From Amyelois transitella (taxonomy: Eukaryota > Arthropoda > Insecta > Lepidoptera > Pyralidae): a stretch of DNA of 64,000 nucleotides. The DNA lies in NCBI RefSeq assembly GCF_032362555.1, contig NC_083527.1, forward strand, positions 6,944,001 to 7,008,000, in the 5' to 3' direction. Within the stretch, counting starts at the first letter, position 1. Each line of letters starts with the position of its first letter. Both the position numbers and the translations under genes were made by a program. Of the stretch, positions 29,617 through 41,394 are shown one piece after another. Below the pieces are notes generated by a model that was not told the DNA's origin, searched no databases, and saw nothing but the letters and a program-made list of their open reading frames with translations.

Positions 29617-29800
29617 TTTAAATTAAAACTTTTTACAAAAAAAACACAAACCGCAAAAAGTAAGTGCACCTAAAAAAATCCCGCCAGCCACAGCACTAAA
29701 TCACAAGAACTAGTCGAACCACTTCGAGGAAAAAATTAAGAAAAAAAAAATCTACGCCCCGCAAGTAAAACACGAGAACCGCGTGAGCGAGGCAAAAGCG
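29617..29800 (-). other. Candidate non-coding first exon (minus strand)
   Basis: A strong donor (AAA then GTAAGT) at 29616-29611 follows about 180 bp that begin in a CpG-richer block (29760-29830). It could be the first exon of the OSGIN-like gene, whose coding start lies 7 kb further along the strand. No start codon context to prove it. Confidence 0.3.
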
Positions 29801-30288
29801 TGCGGTCACTGGGACAGCGCAATGCAGACTGAATTCAAATTAGGAACATTACAAAAATTGTTGACATTGACTGGTGATGCTGAACTTCAGCTAATGACCG
29901 GCGCGGCGTCTGGCTGGTGGCGGGTAGTGATTCTGGTTCCAGATAATACATACATACATACATATGGTCACGTCTATATCTCTTGCGGGGTAGACAGAGT
30001 CAACAGCCTTGAAATGAATGAATGGCCACGTTCAGCTATTTGGCTTAATGTGTTTTCCAGCTGCTGACATCAAAACCCACGCAAGCGGATCCGCAGGGTG
30101 CAGCTAATCAATCGTGATGTACGATCACGTGTCAGCCACCGTGGGTTTTGTGTGAGGATCGGCATAAGAGGATAATGTACACGCATAAATTACTACTTAT
30201 AATGATATCAATGAATTGCATGTAAGTACTTCGACTAGGTACATGATACGAAACATTAGAGTAATTATTTGCATAAGAGAATTAACTT

Positions 30289-30545
30289 GTGCCGTGTGGT
30301 TCCCGGCACCAATACAAAAAAGAATAGGACCACTCCATCTCTTTCCCATGGATGTCGTAAAAGGCGACTAAGGGGTAGGCTTATAAACTTGGGATTCTTC
30401 GTTTAGGCGATGGGCTATCAAGCTGTCAATATTTGAATCTCAATTCTATCATTAAGCCAAATAGCTGAACGTGGCCTATCAGTCTTTTCTAGACTGTTGG
30501 CTCTGTCTACCCCGCAAGGGATATAGACGTGATTATATGTATGTT
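30289..30545 (+). mobile_element. Rep-A copy, full length
   Basis: Clean copy from 'gtgccgtgtggttcccggca' to the tail. Confidence 0.85.
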
Positions 30546-30626
30546 TTGTAAATACATACTCAACTACGCGGTTTTACTCGTCATTTCTTTGAAATTGACC
30601 GTTGCGAAAGAAAATCTTAGAATGTA

Positions 30627-30872
30627 CTAGCTGTGCCCGCGACTTCGTCCGCGTGAAATAGTTATTGAATAATTTTCCCCGTTTTTTTTTTCACCTTTTC
30701 CATTATTTCTTAGCTCCTTATAGTTGCAGCGTGATGATAAATAGCCTTAAGCCTTTCTCGATAACTGGTCTATTCAACGCAAAAAGAATTTTTCAATTCG
30801 AACCAGTAGTTCCTGAGATAAGCGCGTTCAAACAAACTCTTCAGCTTTATAATATAAGTATAGATCGTGAAT
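30627..30872 (+). mobile_element. Rep-C copy
   Basis: Short deletion after 'gcgtgaaatagttattgaat'; end intact. Confidence 0.8.
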
Positions 30873-31239
30873 AACCCCGCTTTTGGCTTTATAATATTAA
30901 TATAGATCTATCTATCTATTACTACCATTAAAACGTAAAACTGAAAGTACCTACGTAATAAAAAGTTGATATAACTTACACACTTGTATGATCGATCGTA
31001 CAATACAATGATATGACATACATATACATATGTATATGATAGCTTATCTTATCACTTACGTGGGAACTAAAAGTTACATGTAATTTTAATCGTCACCGCA
31101 AAAAGAAATGTGTTATTTGTATATTTTAATATTGCCAGACATTTTTTTTTTGTTAATTATGAATTATTTGTATTTATGTTAGTATATTATTGCGAATAAC
31201 ACAGTGACTTGCTGATTTTTAACTTAATTATCTAGTTAC

Positions 31240-31455
31240 ATACACACATCCATATGTAAATATAATCACGTCTATATCCCTTGCGGGGTAGACAGATCCT
31301 ACAGTTTTAAAAAGACTGATTGAATTGAGATTCAAATATTGACAGGTTGCTAGCCCATCACCTAAAAGAAGAATCCCAAGCTTACATGCCTATCCCTTAG
31401 TCGCCTTTTACGTCATCCATGGGAAATGAGTTGTGCCGAAAACCACACGGCACAG
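31240..31455 (-). mobile_element. Rep-A copy with internal deletion
   Basis: The stretch 'ggccacgttcagctatttgg' is missing, and the 5' end is shortened. Confidence 0.75.
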
Positions 31456-31544
31456 GAGGTATTTTTTTACTTACTACCTCATGCGTGGAACGCCACATTT
31501 ATTATGTCCTATCAATTGATCACCCGTGTAGTGCACGTAAGAAC

Positions 31545-31790
31545 TGTGAAGACAACTATCTATACGCCACAAATCGCAAAAATAAAATAAAGAAATCACG
31601 CGACGCTATCAGTCAAAAACCAGCGAAAAACCTAAATCGCGCAAGCAAAGATTTCACGGATTGGAGCATATATACAACCTCCGACACAACATCGTCTGTC
31701 GCGCGGTTCCCCAGGCATCACACCTAGCCTGGCGGAAGATATACCCTTTGGTGGCGGTCGAGCCGAATCATCGCTCCCGCTGCAGAACAA
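31545..31790 (-). repeat. Dispersed repeat, partner of 50104-50280
   Basis: Inverted copy of the sequence near the KXD1 3' end: 'gcgcggttccccaggcatca', 'agcctggcggaag' and 'gctcccgctgcag' line up with the complement there. Confidence 0.65.
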
Positions 31791-32049
31791 TATAATTCAA
31801 CGTCTAAACAACTATCCATATAACAGTTTTTAAAACAATCGACGAAAGTCGAATATTGACGAAAAATTATTCGACAATTAAGTAAACATCAAGAGATTTC
31901 AATTTAATGTTATGGTTTAAAACAATACAATTGGGGTGTTAGATTTCCTATTGTCACTTTTATATCAATTTAAAACATACCTACATATAGTCACGTCTAT
32001 ATTATGAATTATTGTTTGATTAATAATTGTTAATTATGAATTATGGATT

Positions 32050-32350
32050 ATGTGTGGTTCCTGGCACAATACAAAAAAGAATAAGACCACTCTATCTCTT
32101 TCCCATGGATGTCGTAAAAGGCGACTAAGGGATAGGCTTACAAACTTGGGATTTTTTTTTTGGGCGATGGGCTAGCACCCTGTCACTATTTGAATCTCAA
32201 TTCTATCATTAAGCCAAATAGCTGAACGTGGCCATTCAGTCTTTTCAAGACTGTTGGCTCTGTCTACCCCGCAAGGGATATCTAACGCTTAGTCGCCTTT
32301 TACGACATCCATGAGAAAAAGATGGAAGTATTCTTTTTTAATTGGTGTAA
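32050..32350. mobile_element. Two Rep-A pieces, head to head at their ends
   Basis: 32050-32282 is a + copy lacking its tail; at 32283 it switches to an inverted piece ('cttagtcgccttttacgaca'). This looks like a rearranged pair. Confidence 0.7.
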
Positions 32351-32369
32351 AGTAAGTTTAAGATGATAT

Positions 32370-32590
32370 CGAAATTGTTGACGAAGGTGACGTTGTTGAA
32401 GAAAATGCTGCAGTGCAGTTTGTTACCGCTTCTTCTGCACTGACGCCTTGGGAGCGGCAGTAAACTTAGTTTTAAGTAATTTATTTGACATCAACCAATG
32501 TTGTGAAACCAAAAGATTTGACAATTATTAAGTGATATCAAGTATTCTATAATAATGAATACTGTGAAACCTGTGAATTTGAATTTGTTG
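32370..32590 (+). mobile_element. Rep-Y copy, full length
   Basis: 'ctgcagtgcagtttgttacc', 'cgccttgggagcggcagtaa', 'tgttgtgaaaccaaaagatt' in order, GAATTT tail. Used as my reference for the family. Confidence 0.75.
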
Positions 32591-32814
32591 ACTTAATTGT
32601 TTTTTGTACCATACAAACATTGACTCACACCTACTTGCAAATTATCTTCTATCAGATTCACAAAGTTGTATTAACTAAAGGTAATTATTATTGTGATATC
32701 ATAAAAGGTGAGATTTTCTACATCCTGTTAGGTAGTTACGAGTATTCCCATATAGCATACACTGTTGGATCTGTCTACCACCGAGATCTACCCCGCAAGG
32801 GATAGAGACGTAAT

Positions 32815-32962
32815 ATAATAGAATAGATTTATTTCCAAAATTGGATACAAGGTATCGCTTATAGACGTCACATCACTTAAATCTAATTATAACTATTATC
32901 GCTTCCAAAGCGCATGTGTAGAAGAAGCGGCGGAACAAACTACACTGCAGCGCTCTTAAATC
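32815..32962 (+). mobile_element. Rep-X copy
   Basis: Begins 'aatagaatagatttatttcc' and ends 'aaactacactgcagcgctct'. Confidence 0.75.
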
Positions 32963-32999
32963 TAAATCGTGACCGAATGAGCCAATCAAGAGATATGCT

Positions 33000-33150
33000 C
33001 ACTTGGGATTCTTCTTTTAGGCGATGGGCTAGCAACCTGTCACTATTTAATTTAATTTCCATTTAAGCTAAACGTGGCCTGTCAGTCTTGCGTGGATTAT
33101 TGACTCTGTCTACCCTGTAAAGAATATAGACGTGATTTTATCTATATATT
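33000..33150 (+). mobile_element. Rep-A fragment
   Basis: From 'ttgggattcttcttttaggc' to 'atagacgtgatttta'. Confidence 0.75.
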
Positions 33151-33497
33151 TGAACGAATGCACATATATGTATTGTATATATGTATGTAAAGCAAGTGTT
33201 TACTGTGTAATTTCTTAATTAATGTAAAAAAAAACTTCATTAAATAGTACACTGATCTTCAGTTATAAATAATGATTAGGAACCTCGTATAAGTGCCCGC
33301 GTAACAACAAGCAAGCGCGACGCCGTTTTTATCGCGCGTTATCTATCGCTGTTTCGCTTTTTATCATGACGAAAAACGGGACAGCGATAGTTTCACGCGC
33401 GATTCTATCGGAGCCTATTGAAATAAGAAAGTCATTCAAGTGATATATATAACTTGATAACGGGATCGTAGTGTCAATTATTTACGTTAAGCAGACA

Positions 33498-33690
33498 GTG
33501 CCGTGTGGTTCCCGGCACTTATAAACTTGGGATTCGTCTTTTACGCGATGAGCTAGCGACCTGTCACGATTTGAATCTTAATTCTACATATCTTAAAGTC
33601 AAATAGTTAAACGTGGCCCATCAGTGTTTTCAAGACTGTTGGGCTCTGTACCCCGCACGGGATATAAACGTGATTTAATGAATGTAACAT
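33498..33690 (+). mobile_element. Rep-A copy with internal deletion
   Basis: The 5' hairpin joins directly to 'ttataaacttgggattcgtc', skipping about 65 bp. Confidence 0.75.
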
Positions 33691-33950
33691 TACAAGTTAA
33701 AATTTATAGACATTTAATTCAGACAAAGTCAATCAAGCAAAAGCTAGTAGTGACATACATGAATACACGTACGTACATAAAACAAACCAGCGTAATTTAT
33801 CAAAATTACCTACATACATATGTTCACTAAAAAAAACACTTCGCAGTCATAGCAACCGGTGGACAACATAAAATCCAGTCACCATAACATACCGGCATTA
33901 GTCTTCTGACTCATACATATATGTCGATAAGGCTTTCATTATATGTAATA

Positions 33951-34221
33951 AACTAGCTGTGCCCGCGACTTCGTGGAATAGTTATTTTGGGCATCATTGA
34001 AGCCCTCAAGGATAAATAATTTTCCCCGTTTTTTTTTTTCACATATTCCATTATTTCTTTGCTCCTTATAGTAGCAGCGTGATGTTATATTAGCCTAAAG
34101 CCTTCCTCGATAAATAGTCTATTCAACGCAAAAATATTTTTTTCAATTCGAACCAGTAGTTCCTGAGATTAGCGCGTTCAAACAAACAAACTCTTCAGCT
34201 TTATAATATTAGTATAGATAG
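33951..34221 (+). mobile_element. Rep-C copy
   Basis: Lacks a few bases after 'cgcgacttcgt'; otherwise complete. Confidence 0.8.
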
Positions 34222-34419
34222 GAAATTTATGTGGGCGTCACTTGTTTTATACTTTTTGTTCTTGAAAGGCGTGAGCTGAAATTTGGTAATAGAAAACAAA
34301 ATCTTGTCATTTTTGAGAAAAGAAATTCGCCCCGAATTACAAGATACCTGGAGTTTAAAACTCATGGTCTGATCCAAAGCAAACTATAATATATACCTTG
34401 CATTTCATTTTATATGTAC

Positions 34420-34595
34420 TGGGCCATTCGCCTTTTTATTTTAATTTCCTCCCACCCTAAGGTTGACTGGAAGAGATTGCTTTAGCGATAAGTCCGCCTT
34501 TGTACCTCATTATCTGTGTTTTTTTCTGTTTTTCTTTTCCTTATGGTGCAATAAGGAGTCTATCTATCTATCTACCTATCTATAATATGTTATAA
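34420..34595 (+). mobile_element. LINE 3' end with (TCTA)n tail
   Basis: 'aaggttgactggaagagatt', 'gtccgcctttgtacctcatt', 'gtgcaataaggagtctatct' then (TCTA)n. Related pieces: 46205-46270 and, inverted, 62880-62955. The shape fits a CR1-like LINE 3' UTR. Confidence 0.6.
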
Positions 34596-34943
34596 TCTAA
34601 GCCCAAGAACTTTCTTATCAGCTGGTATCCGAAAATATTCGTTGGGTGATGTCTCTCTACCAGTTTTCAACGGCAGGTTTCCGAAAACGCCTATTGGTTG
34701 GAATTCTAGCAACCTGTCACTATTTGAATCTCAATTCCATCATTGAGCCATACAGCTGAACGTGGCCTTTCAGCCTTTATCAAGAGTTTAAGACTCATGG
34801 TCTGCTCCAAAGCAAACTATATTATATTTTAGACCAAGAACTATATTAGTATTCTGAAGTCTTTTTACATTTTTTTTAGGATTTCCATTTTAAAATTAAG
34901 TTTCTATCATTGGTTACGAAAATAAATGTATATGCATTTAGTC

Positions 34944-35085
34944 TGCCGTGTGGTTCCCGGCACCAATACAAAAAAGAATAGGACCACTCCATCTCTTTCC
35001 CATGGAGGCCATTCAGTCTTTTCAAGACTGTTGGCTCTGTCGACCCCGCAAGGGATATAAACGTGACCATATGTATGTATGTATG
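34944..35085 (+). mobile_element. Rep-A with large internal deletion
   Basis: The 5' 65 bp join at 'cccatgga' to 'ggccattcagtc' and run to the TATG tail; about 120 bp are gone. Confidence 0.8.
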
Positions 35086-35573
35086 CATTTAGTCTTAAGC
35101 CCATAGTCCGCATACAAATCTATACTTAACATGAAAATACCACGTTTTAATCGAGATTACTATTGATACGTTAGTAGATCAAGGCCAAGGCAGTCTCGAT
35201 CCGAGGGCGGCCTGAAATAATTCCTAAACAGCAATAGTTAACGTAAATGTGTTTGTTTATAGATAAATAAATAAATACGGGAAAAGTTACTCAGATTGAG
35301 TTAGCCTCGAAGTAAGTTCACAATTCAACGCTCGTAAAAGTTTACTTACCGAATTGAAACTATCTAATATTCGCTGGACCCAAGGTCACCAATAGCTATG
35401 TATGTCCGATGCTAAGCTATATATTATGTATGTCTATTGCACAACATTGCGCAATCGTTTGAAATCGTTGTTATCATGAAATTTAATGGTTTTTATTTGT
35501 AACAATGACTGTGAGAGTTAGTGGTAAGTTTTCATGCGACGTTTCGTTTTTTTTTTCCAGAGGATTACATAGA

Positions 35574-35845
35574 TTGTGACGAAGTTTTGTCAAAATTAGG
35601 GAGACTTCACGCGTAATCCATATAAACTTAAGATAGGTAATTGTTAAAACAAAACATACGTACATACATATATAATCACGTCTAACGGCTAAACAGAGCC
35701 GACAGTCTTGAATCGACGAAGATTTGTCAAAGTTAGACTACATGCGCGTAATCCATATAAACTAGAGATCATTGTTAAAACAAAACATACGTACATACCT
35801 ACATATAATCACGTCTAACGGGTAAACAGAGCCGACAGTCTTAAA
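35574..35845. repeat. ~135-bp tandem duplication
   Basis: 35574-35710 and 35711-35845 share 'cgcgtaatccatataaact', 'ttgttaaaacaaaacatacg' and a Rep-A tail piece ending 'agagccgacagtctt'. Confidence 0.75.
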
Positions 35846-35974
35846 GAGGCTGATAGGCCACGTTAAGCTGTTTGGTTTTCCGCCTGACTTCAGACGCTAG
35901 AGTTGCCAGATTGGCATTTGATGTCCGGTCAAAATTGCGGTGTCAGGACTGTCCGGTGTTTTTAGGCTTTGCAT

Positions 35975-36150
35975 TAACATACATACATACATACATAAGA
36001 TCACGCCTCTTTCCCGGACGAGTACGCAGAGACTACCTCTTTACACCTGCCACGATCTCTGCATACTTCCTTCGCTTCATCCACATTCATAACTCTCTTC
36101 ATGCAAGCTCGGCGGTTTCGGGTACTTTTGACCTGACCCTTTACCAGAAC
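35975..36150 (-). mobile_element. Rep-B copy
   Basis: TATG tail at the low end; ends at 'gaccctttaccagaacg'. A further short piece lies at 36458-36515. Confidence 0.8.
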
Positions 36151-36758
36151 GCTTTGCATTAAAACTGAAGAATTTCATCTTAAAGGCCACCAAAAAAAAG
36201 CTCGTTCATAAGAGGTCAAAAATGTCCGGTCTTTTACCTTAAAATTATAGTAAAACCAACGGACACGTGACAACAATTAACTTTATTGACCTGAAATACA
36301 TCCCATACAAGTGACGCTAGAGAATATATATATTTTTTTTTGTTCCTGAGGCATTGTTATACTTAATCATTAATTCTACAAAAAGTGAGGCCAAACTCTC
36401 AAGTCTGTCCGGCCTTTACGTACTTAAGAACTATAACAACCGTACCGGCAAACTTTTACATACATACATAAAATCACGCCTCTTTCCCGGAGGGGTAGGC
36501 AGAGACTACCTCTTGCAACCTTTTAAGGGGAAACTAATCCATATTATAAACATGTCGCATGAATATACAGGCTTTCTTTAAGCGGCGGGATAAAGCTACA
36601 CTGCAGCATTTTTCACCGGACGTCAATTTACAAATATACATACATACCTAGATCTTTTAAATCTAAATCGTGGACGAATGCACGTTATTTTATCAAACAT
36701 TAACATTGCTGAAACAAACCAAACGGTGTTTTTGTCCGTTCTATACGTTGAAAATTAT

Positions 36759-37016
36759 ACATACATACATATGGTCACGTCTATATACCTTGCGGGGTAG
36801 ACAGAGCCAACAGTCTTGAAAAGACTGAATGGCCACGTTCAGCTATTTGTCTTAATGATAGAATTGAGATTCAAATAGTGACAGGTTGCTAGCCCATCGC
36901 CTAAAAAAGAATCGCAAGTTTGTAAGCCTATCCCTTAGTCGCCTTTTACGACATCCATGGGAAAGAGATGGAGTGATCTATTCTTTTTTGTATTGGTTCC
37001 GGGAACCACACGGCAC
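36759..37016 (-). mobile_element. Rep-A copy, full length
   Basis: Clean copy. Confidence 0.85.
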
Positions 37017-37204
37017 TTATAATTCTCACACGAAAATTATAATTCTATGATTCTGTGATATGTTATGGTTATTACAGCATACAAGTTGTGTGTATTACGT
37101 CACCCCTGGAGCCGGGCCAAGTTCAATACCAGAGCATGCGCTTTGAACACCCGAAGATTTGGTAGACCACGATAAGACAGTGTGTACTATCAAATTTTAA
37201 GTGT

Positions 37205-37472
37205 GTGCCGTGTGGTTCCCGGCACCAATACAAAAAAGAATAGAACCACTCCATCTCTTTTCCATGGATGTCGTAAATGGCGACTAAGGGATAGGCTTAC
37301 AAACTTGGGAGTCTTTTTTAGGCGATTGGCTAGCAAAGCAACCTGCCACTAGTTGAATCTCAATTCTAATGTTAAGCCAAATAGCTGAACGTGGCCATTC
37401 AGTCTTTTCAAGACTGTTGGCTCTGTCTACCCCGCAAGGGATAAAGACGTGACCGTATGTATGTATGTTTAA
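37205..37472 (+). mobile_element. Rep-A copy, full length
   Basis: Opposite orientation to the previous copy, 190 bp away, so the two could pair as a long hairpin when transcribed. Confidence 0.85.
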
Positions 37473-37551
37473 GTTCTACTTTCAGTAGTACTAGTAACTA
37501 TGAAGAAGAGTTTATATATGTTATTATTTTAGGCGATATGTTAGCAACCTG

Positions 37552-37803
37552 TACATACATACATAAAGTCACGTCTTTATCCCTCGCGAGGTAGACAGAT
37601 CCAACAGTCTTGAAAAGACTGGTAGGCCACGTTCAGCTGTTCGGCTGTAAGACAGAATTGAGTACTAGCATAGCTAGTACATCGCCCAAAAGAAGAATCC
37701 CAAGTTTATAAGCCTATCCATTAGTCTCCTTTTACGACATCCATGGGAATGAGATGGAGATCTCATTCCCATAATTTTTTTAATGTTACCGGGAAGCACA
37801 CGG
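37552..37803 (-). mobile_element. Rep-A copy, diverged
   Basis: Carries a duplicated 'gagatctcattcccat' block near its 5' end. A tail scrap follows at 37820-37880. Confidence 0.75.
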
Positions 37804-38249
37804 TGCACAGTGTACATTATTTACATACATACATATAGTCACGTCTATATCCCTTGCCAGGAAGACAGAGACGATGGTTAAGAAGAGACCTCGTACATTT
37901 TTAACTGAAATTAATCCAGGAACGACAAAAAAAAAACTACGCCATTTTTGGCAATAACATTTAAATGAAAGGTACTTATATAAAAAAATACGCGATAACG
38001 ATTTAACATTATCATGTTTACGATATATAATAATGTCGCGGCGACACTTCCCCTTTAAAAGTTCTCGGCCTTAAAACAGACAGATAGACAGACACAGACA
38101 GATCACAGACTAAGTGGCCTCCATTCGTACTGATAAATTTCGCGATATACATATATTTATTTCAGAATTGTTTTTTTACCAATTTTAGATAATATATAAA
38201 AACTTTCCTATACTTACTGGCCAAGGTTAAATAGATTATATTAATTAAC

Positions 38250-38505
38250 TAGCCGTGCCCGCGACTACGTCCGCGTGGAAAAGTTATTTTGGGCTTCATT
38301 GAAGCCCTCAACGATGAATAATTTTCTCCCGTTTTTTCTTTCACATTCTCCATTATTTCTTCGCTCCTTATAGTTGCAGCGTGATGTTATATGATGATGC
38401 CTAAAGCCTTCCTCGATAAATGGTCTATTCAACACAAGAATATTTTTTTAATTCGAACAAGTAGTTCCTGAGATTAGCGCGTACAAACAAACAAACTCTT
38501 CAGCT
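38250..38505 (+). mobile_element. Rep-C copy
   Basis: Ends at 'aaactcttcagcttttt', where a Rep-B begins. Confidence 0.75.
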
Positions 38506-38509
38506 TTTT

Positions 38510-38790
38510 GGAGGAGGGGTTGACCTGACCCTTTGGCAGGACGTCCTTAATTTGATCAAGATACGTTCGTCTAGGTCTTCCCACTCCGACCTTTCCCTCC
38601 ACACTCTCCTTGTATATCTGCTTAGTCAACCTGCTTTCATTCATCCTCTCCACATGACCGAACCATCTCAACATACCCTTATCACGCTGTTCCTTATCCG
38701 GTCACTCAATTTCACACACATCATAGGTACTCTTTAACGCTCTCATTTCCACTGCATTTATTCTGCTTTCGTGCTTGTTTTGATCGAGTC
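38510..38790 (-). mobile_element. Rep-B copy, lacks the tail
   Basis: Reads on the minus strand LRWFGHVERMNESRLTKQIY and on to YLDQIKDVL; extends further upstream in the element than most copies. Confidence 0.8.
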
Positions 38791-38979
38791 AAACTCGCTC
38801 TAACCCCTCTGGTCGGTGACCGACGCGTCTACCGCAGCCCACGCCTGGATCTCATCGGCAGCTTCTCCAGCGTGGCAGCTCTGACACCTGCCGGCGTCTA
38901 CAGTCGTCATCGCTCACAACATCCTCGAACCACTGCAGACTACGAACATCTCCAGTTCAGAGTCATTGGAAGACGACCT

Positions 38980-39302
38980 GGCATACATACATACATAAAA
39001 TCACGCCTCTTTCACGGAGGGGAAGGCAGAGACTACCTCTTTCCACTTGCCACGATGTCTGCATACTTCCTTCGCTTCATCCACATTCATAACTCTCTTC
39101 ATGCAAGCTCGACGGTTTCGGGTACTCTTAACCTGACCCTTTACCAGGACGTCCTTAATTTGATCAAGATACGTTCGTCTAGTTCTTTCCACTCCGACCT
39201 TTTCGTCCACACTCTCCTTGTATATCTGCTTAGTCAACCTGCTTTCATTCATCTGGCATTTGCAAGCTATTGATTGTCTTTCCACTTGCCACGATCCCTG
39301 CA
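38980..39302 (-). mobile_element. Rep-B copy
   Basis: TATG tail at 38980-38998; coding text from MNESRLTKQIYKESVDEKVG to the end without a stop. 'tgtctttccacttgccacga' at the high end is a repeated piece of its own 3' part. Confidence 0.8.
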
Positions 39303-39352
39303 TTCCACTTCTTAAGCTTTAAATGTACAATACTTGTCTCAGTGAGATAATA

Positions 39353-39510
39353 AATACATACATATTATCAAGTCTATATCAATTGCGGGGTAGACAGAGC
39401 CAACAGTCTACAAAAGACTAATGGCTACATTTCACAAAGTTTCCCTTCTACGACAATGGGAAAGGTATTAAGTGGTGTTCTTAAGAAGTGTCGGGAACCA
39501 CAAGGCACAC
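39353..39510 (-). mobile_element. Rep-A copy, short and diverged
   Basis: Tail and both outer blocks present; most of the centre is deleted. Confidence 0.7.
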
Positions 39511-39820
39511 ATTCAGTTGCCTAAAATGTGCAGAGTTCAGGTGTCCTTACAATATTTTTCTCATCACAAGAGATTATGTTACAGATTATACAACAATTAT
39601 TGTAACCGTGTGACATAAAGTCATGAATCAATCTTATGTCACATTGTCATGTAATAGTATTTTAAATTCTTCATGTTATAACAACATTATTGTATGAAAA
39701 AGTTGTATAAACATTACATTGTGTAATGGAATACATGTATTTGTACTACATATGTCCTTTGGTTTGTGTTAGAGGTGAGGTGAAGATCAGAAATAATTTT
39801 ATGGCGACATCTATGCACTA

Positions 39821-40088
39821 CATACATACATACATATAATCACGTCTATATCCCTTGCCGGGTTGACAGAGCCAACAGTCTTAAAAAGACTGATAGTCCA
39901 CATTCAGCTGTTTGGCTTCATGATAGAACTGAGATTCAAATAGTGACAGGTTGCTTGCCTGTCGCCTAAAAGAAGAATCCCGAGTTTATTAGCTTATTAT
40001 ATAGTCGCCTTTTACGACATCCATGAGAAAGAGATGAAGTGGTCCTATTCTTTTTTCTTATAGTGCCGGGAACAGGCACACGGCACTA
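39821..40088 (-). mobile_element. Rep-A copy, full length
   Basis: TATG tail at 39821-39836, hairpin end at 40088. Confidence 0.85.
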
Positions 40089-40115
40089 ATCTATGCACTA
40101 GAAGTTAAGATACAT

Positions 40116-40500
40116 ATGTATTTTCACATATATCAAGAGATAAGGGAATGTTGTGATGTGAAAGAAGATGTAGTTACAGGAATAGAAAAGGGTATGTTAA
40201 GATGGTTCGGTCATGTGGAGAGGATGAATGAAAGCAGGTTGACTAAGCAGATATACAAGGAGAGTGTGGAGGGAAAGGTCGGAGTGGGAAGACCTAGACG
40301 AACGTATCTTGATCAAATTAAGGACGTCCTGGTAAAGGGTCAGGTCAAAAGTACCCGAAACCGCCGAGCTTGTATGAAGAGAGTTATGAATGTGGACGAA
40401 GCGAAAGAAGTATGCAGAGATCGTGGCAAGTGGAAAGAGGTAGTCTCTGCCTACCCCTCCGGGAAAGAGGCGTGATTTTATGTATGTATGTATGTATGTA
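40116..40500 (+). mobile_element. Rep-B, longest copy, LINE C-terminal coding end
   Basis: An open frame of 119 codons ends at the TGA 40473-40475, followed by (TATG)n. The text LRWFGHVERMNESRLTKQIY, KVGVGRPRRTYLDQ and GKWKEVVSAYPSGKEA is the tail region that follows the reverse transcriptase in many arthropod non-LTR polyproteins. No RT domain is left, so it is a 5'-truncated copy. An open frame this long suggests a young copy. Confidence 0.8.
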
Positions 40501-40522
40501 TCAAGAGATAATCTATCCCATA

Positions 40523-40678
40523 AGTGATAACCCTTACGGGATTAACAGAGCTAGCAGTCTCAAAAAGATTGAAAGCTCACATTCAGTTGATGGATGGTTT
40601 AATGATATGAGATTTAGTGACAGGTTGCTAGCCCATCGCCTACAAAAAGAATCCCAAGTTTATTATTAGCCTTTCCCT
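40523..40678 (-). mobile_element. Rep-A fragment, diverged
   Basis: 'gacaggttgctagcccatcg' and 'ttacgggattaacagagcta' are recognisable. Confidence 0.7.
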
Positions 40679-40719
40679 TAATTGACAAGTAAAGATACCT
40701 AAAAATTGCATAAACCTTT

Positions 40720-40940
40720 AGAATAGAATAGATTTATATTCAAAATTGGATACAAGGTATCAATTATTGACGTCACATAACTTAAATCTAATTATAACTA
40801 CTACCGCTTCCAAAGCGCATGTGTAGAAGAAGCGGCGGAACAAACTACACTACAGCATTTTCATAGGACGTCAATTTACAAATATAGATCTCTTAAATCT
40901 AAATCGTGGGCGAATGCACATTTTCTACATTAAAAAACAT
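40720..40940 (+). mobile_element. Rep-X copy, full length
   Basis: From 'tagaatagaatagatttata' to 'gtgggcgaatgcacatttt'. Confidence 0.8.
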
Positions 40941-41004
40941 GTATAAATGTAGAACTGATTATGTCAATACGAATATTACTTTACTGTATCATATGAATTT
41001 TATA

Positions 41005-41240
41005 AAGGGAAAAGACCACTCCATCTCTTTCCCATGGATGTCCTAAAAGGCGACAAAGGGATAGGCTTACAAACTTGGGATTCTGTTTTAGGCGATGGGC
41101 TAGCAACCTGTCACTATTTGAATTTTAATTCTATCATTAAGACAAAAAGCTGAACATGGCCATTCAGTCTTTTCAAGGCTGTTGGCTCTGTCTACCCCGC
41201 AAGGGATATAGACGTGACCATATGTATGTATGTATGGAAA
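41005..41240 (+). mobile_element. Rep-A copy, 5'-truncated
   Basis: Begins 'gggaaaagaccactccatct'; TATG tail intact. Confidence 0.85.
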
Positions 41241-41394
41241 AGATTATAACTATTGCTTAATTGGGAATTACTGTCTGGACTAACCTTGATATTATTGAAT
41301 TGAGTTCTACTTCTTTCAATGTCTTGTCAGATCTTTGGGTAAAAATTAGGCTTAAATGTAATTCTCATAATTTGAATAATCAGTGACAAGTGCA

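Noticed and set aside
29783-30067. 94-codon + strand frame
   Set aside because: Its second half is Rep-A text; the first half has no family likeness.
31419-31727. 102-codon + strand frame
   Set aside because: Composed of Rep-A and the dispersed repeat 31545-31790.
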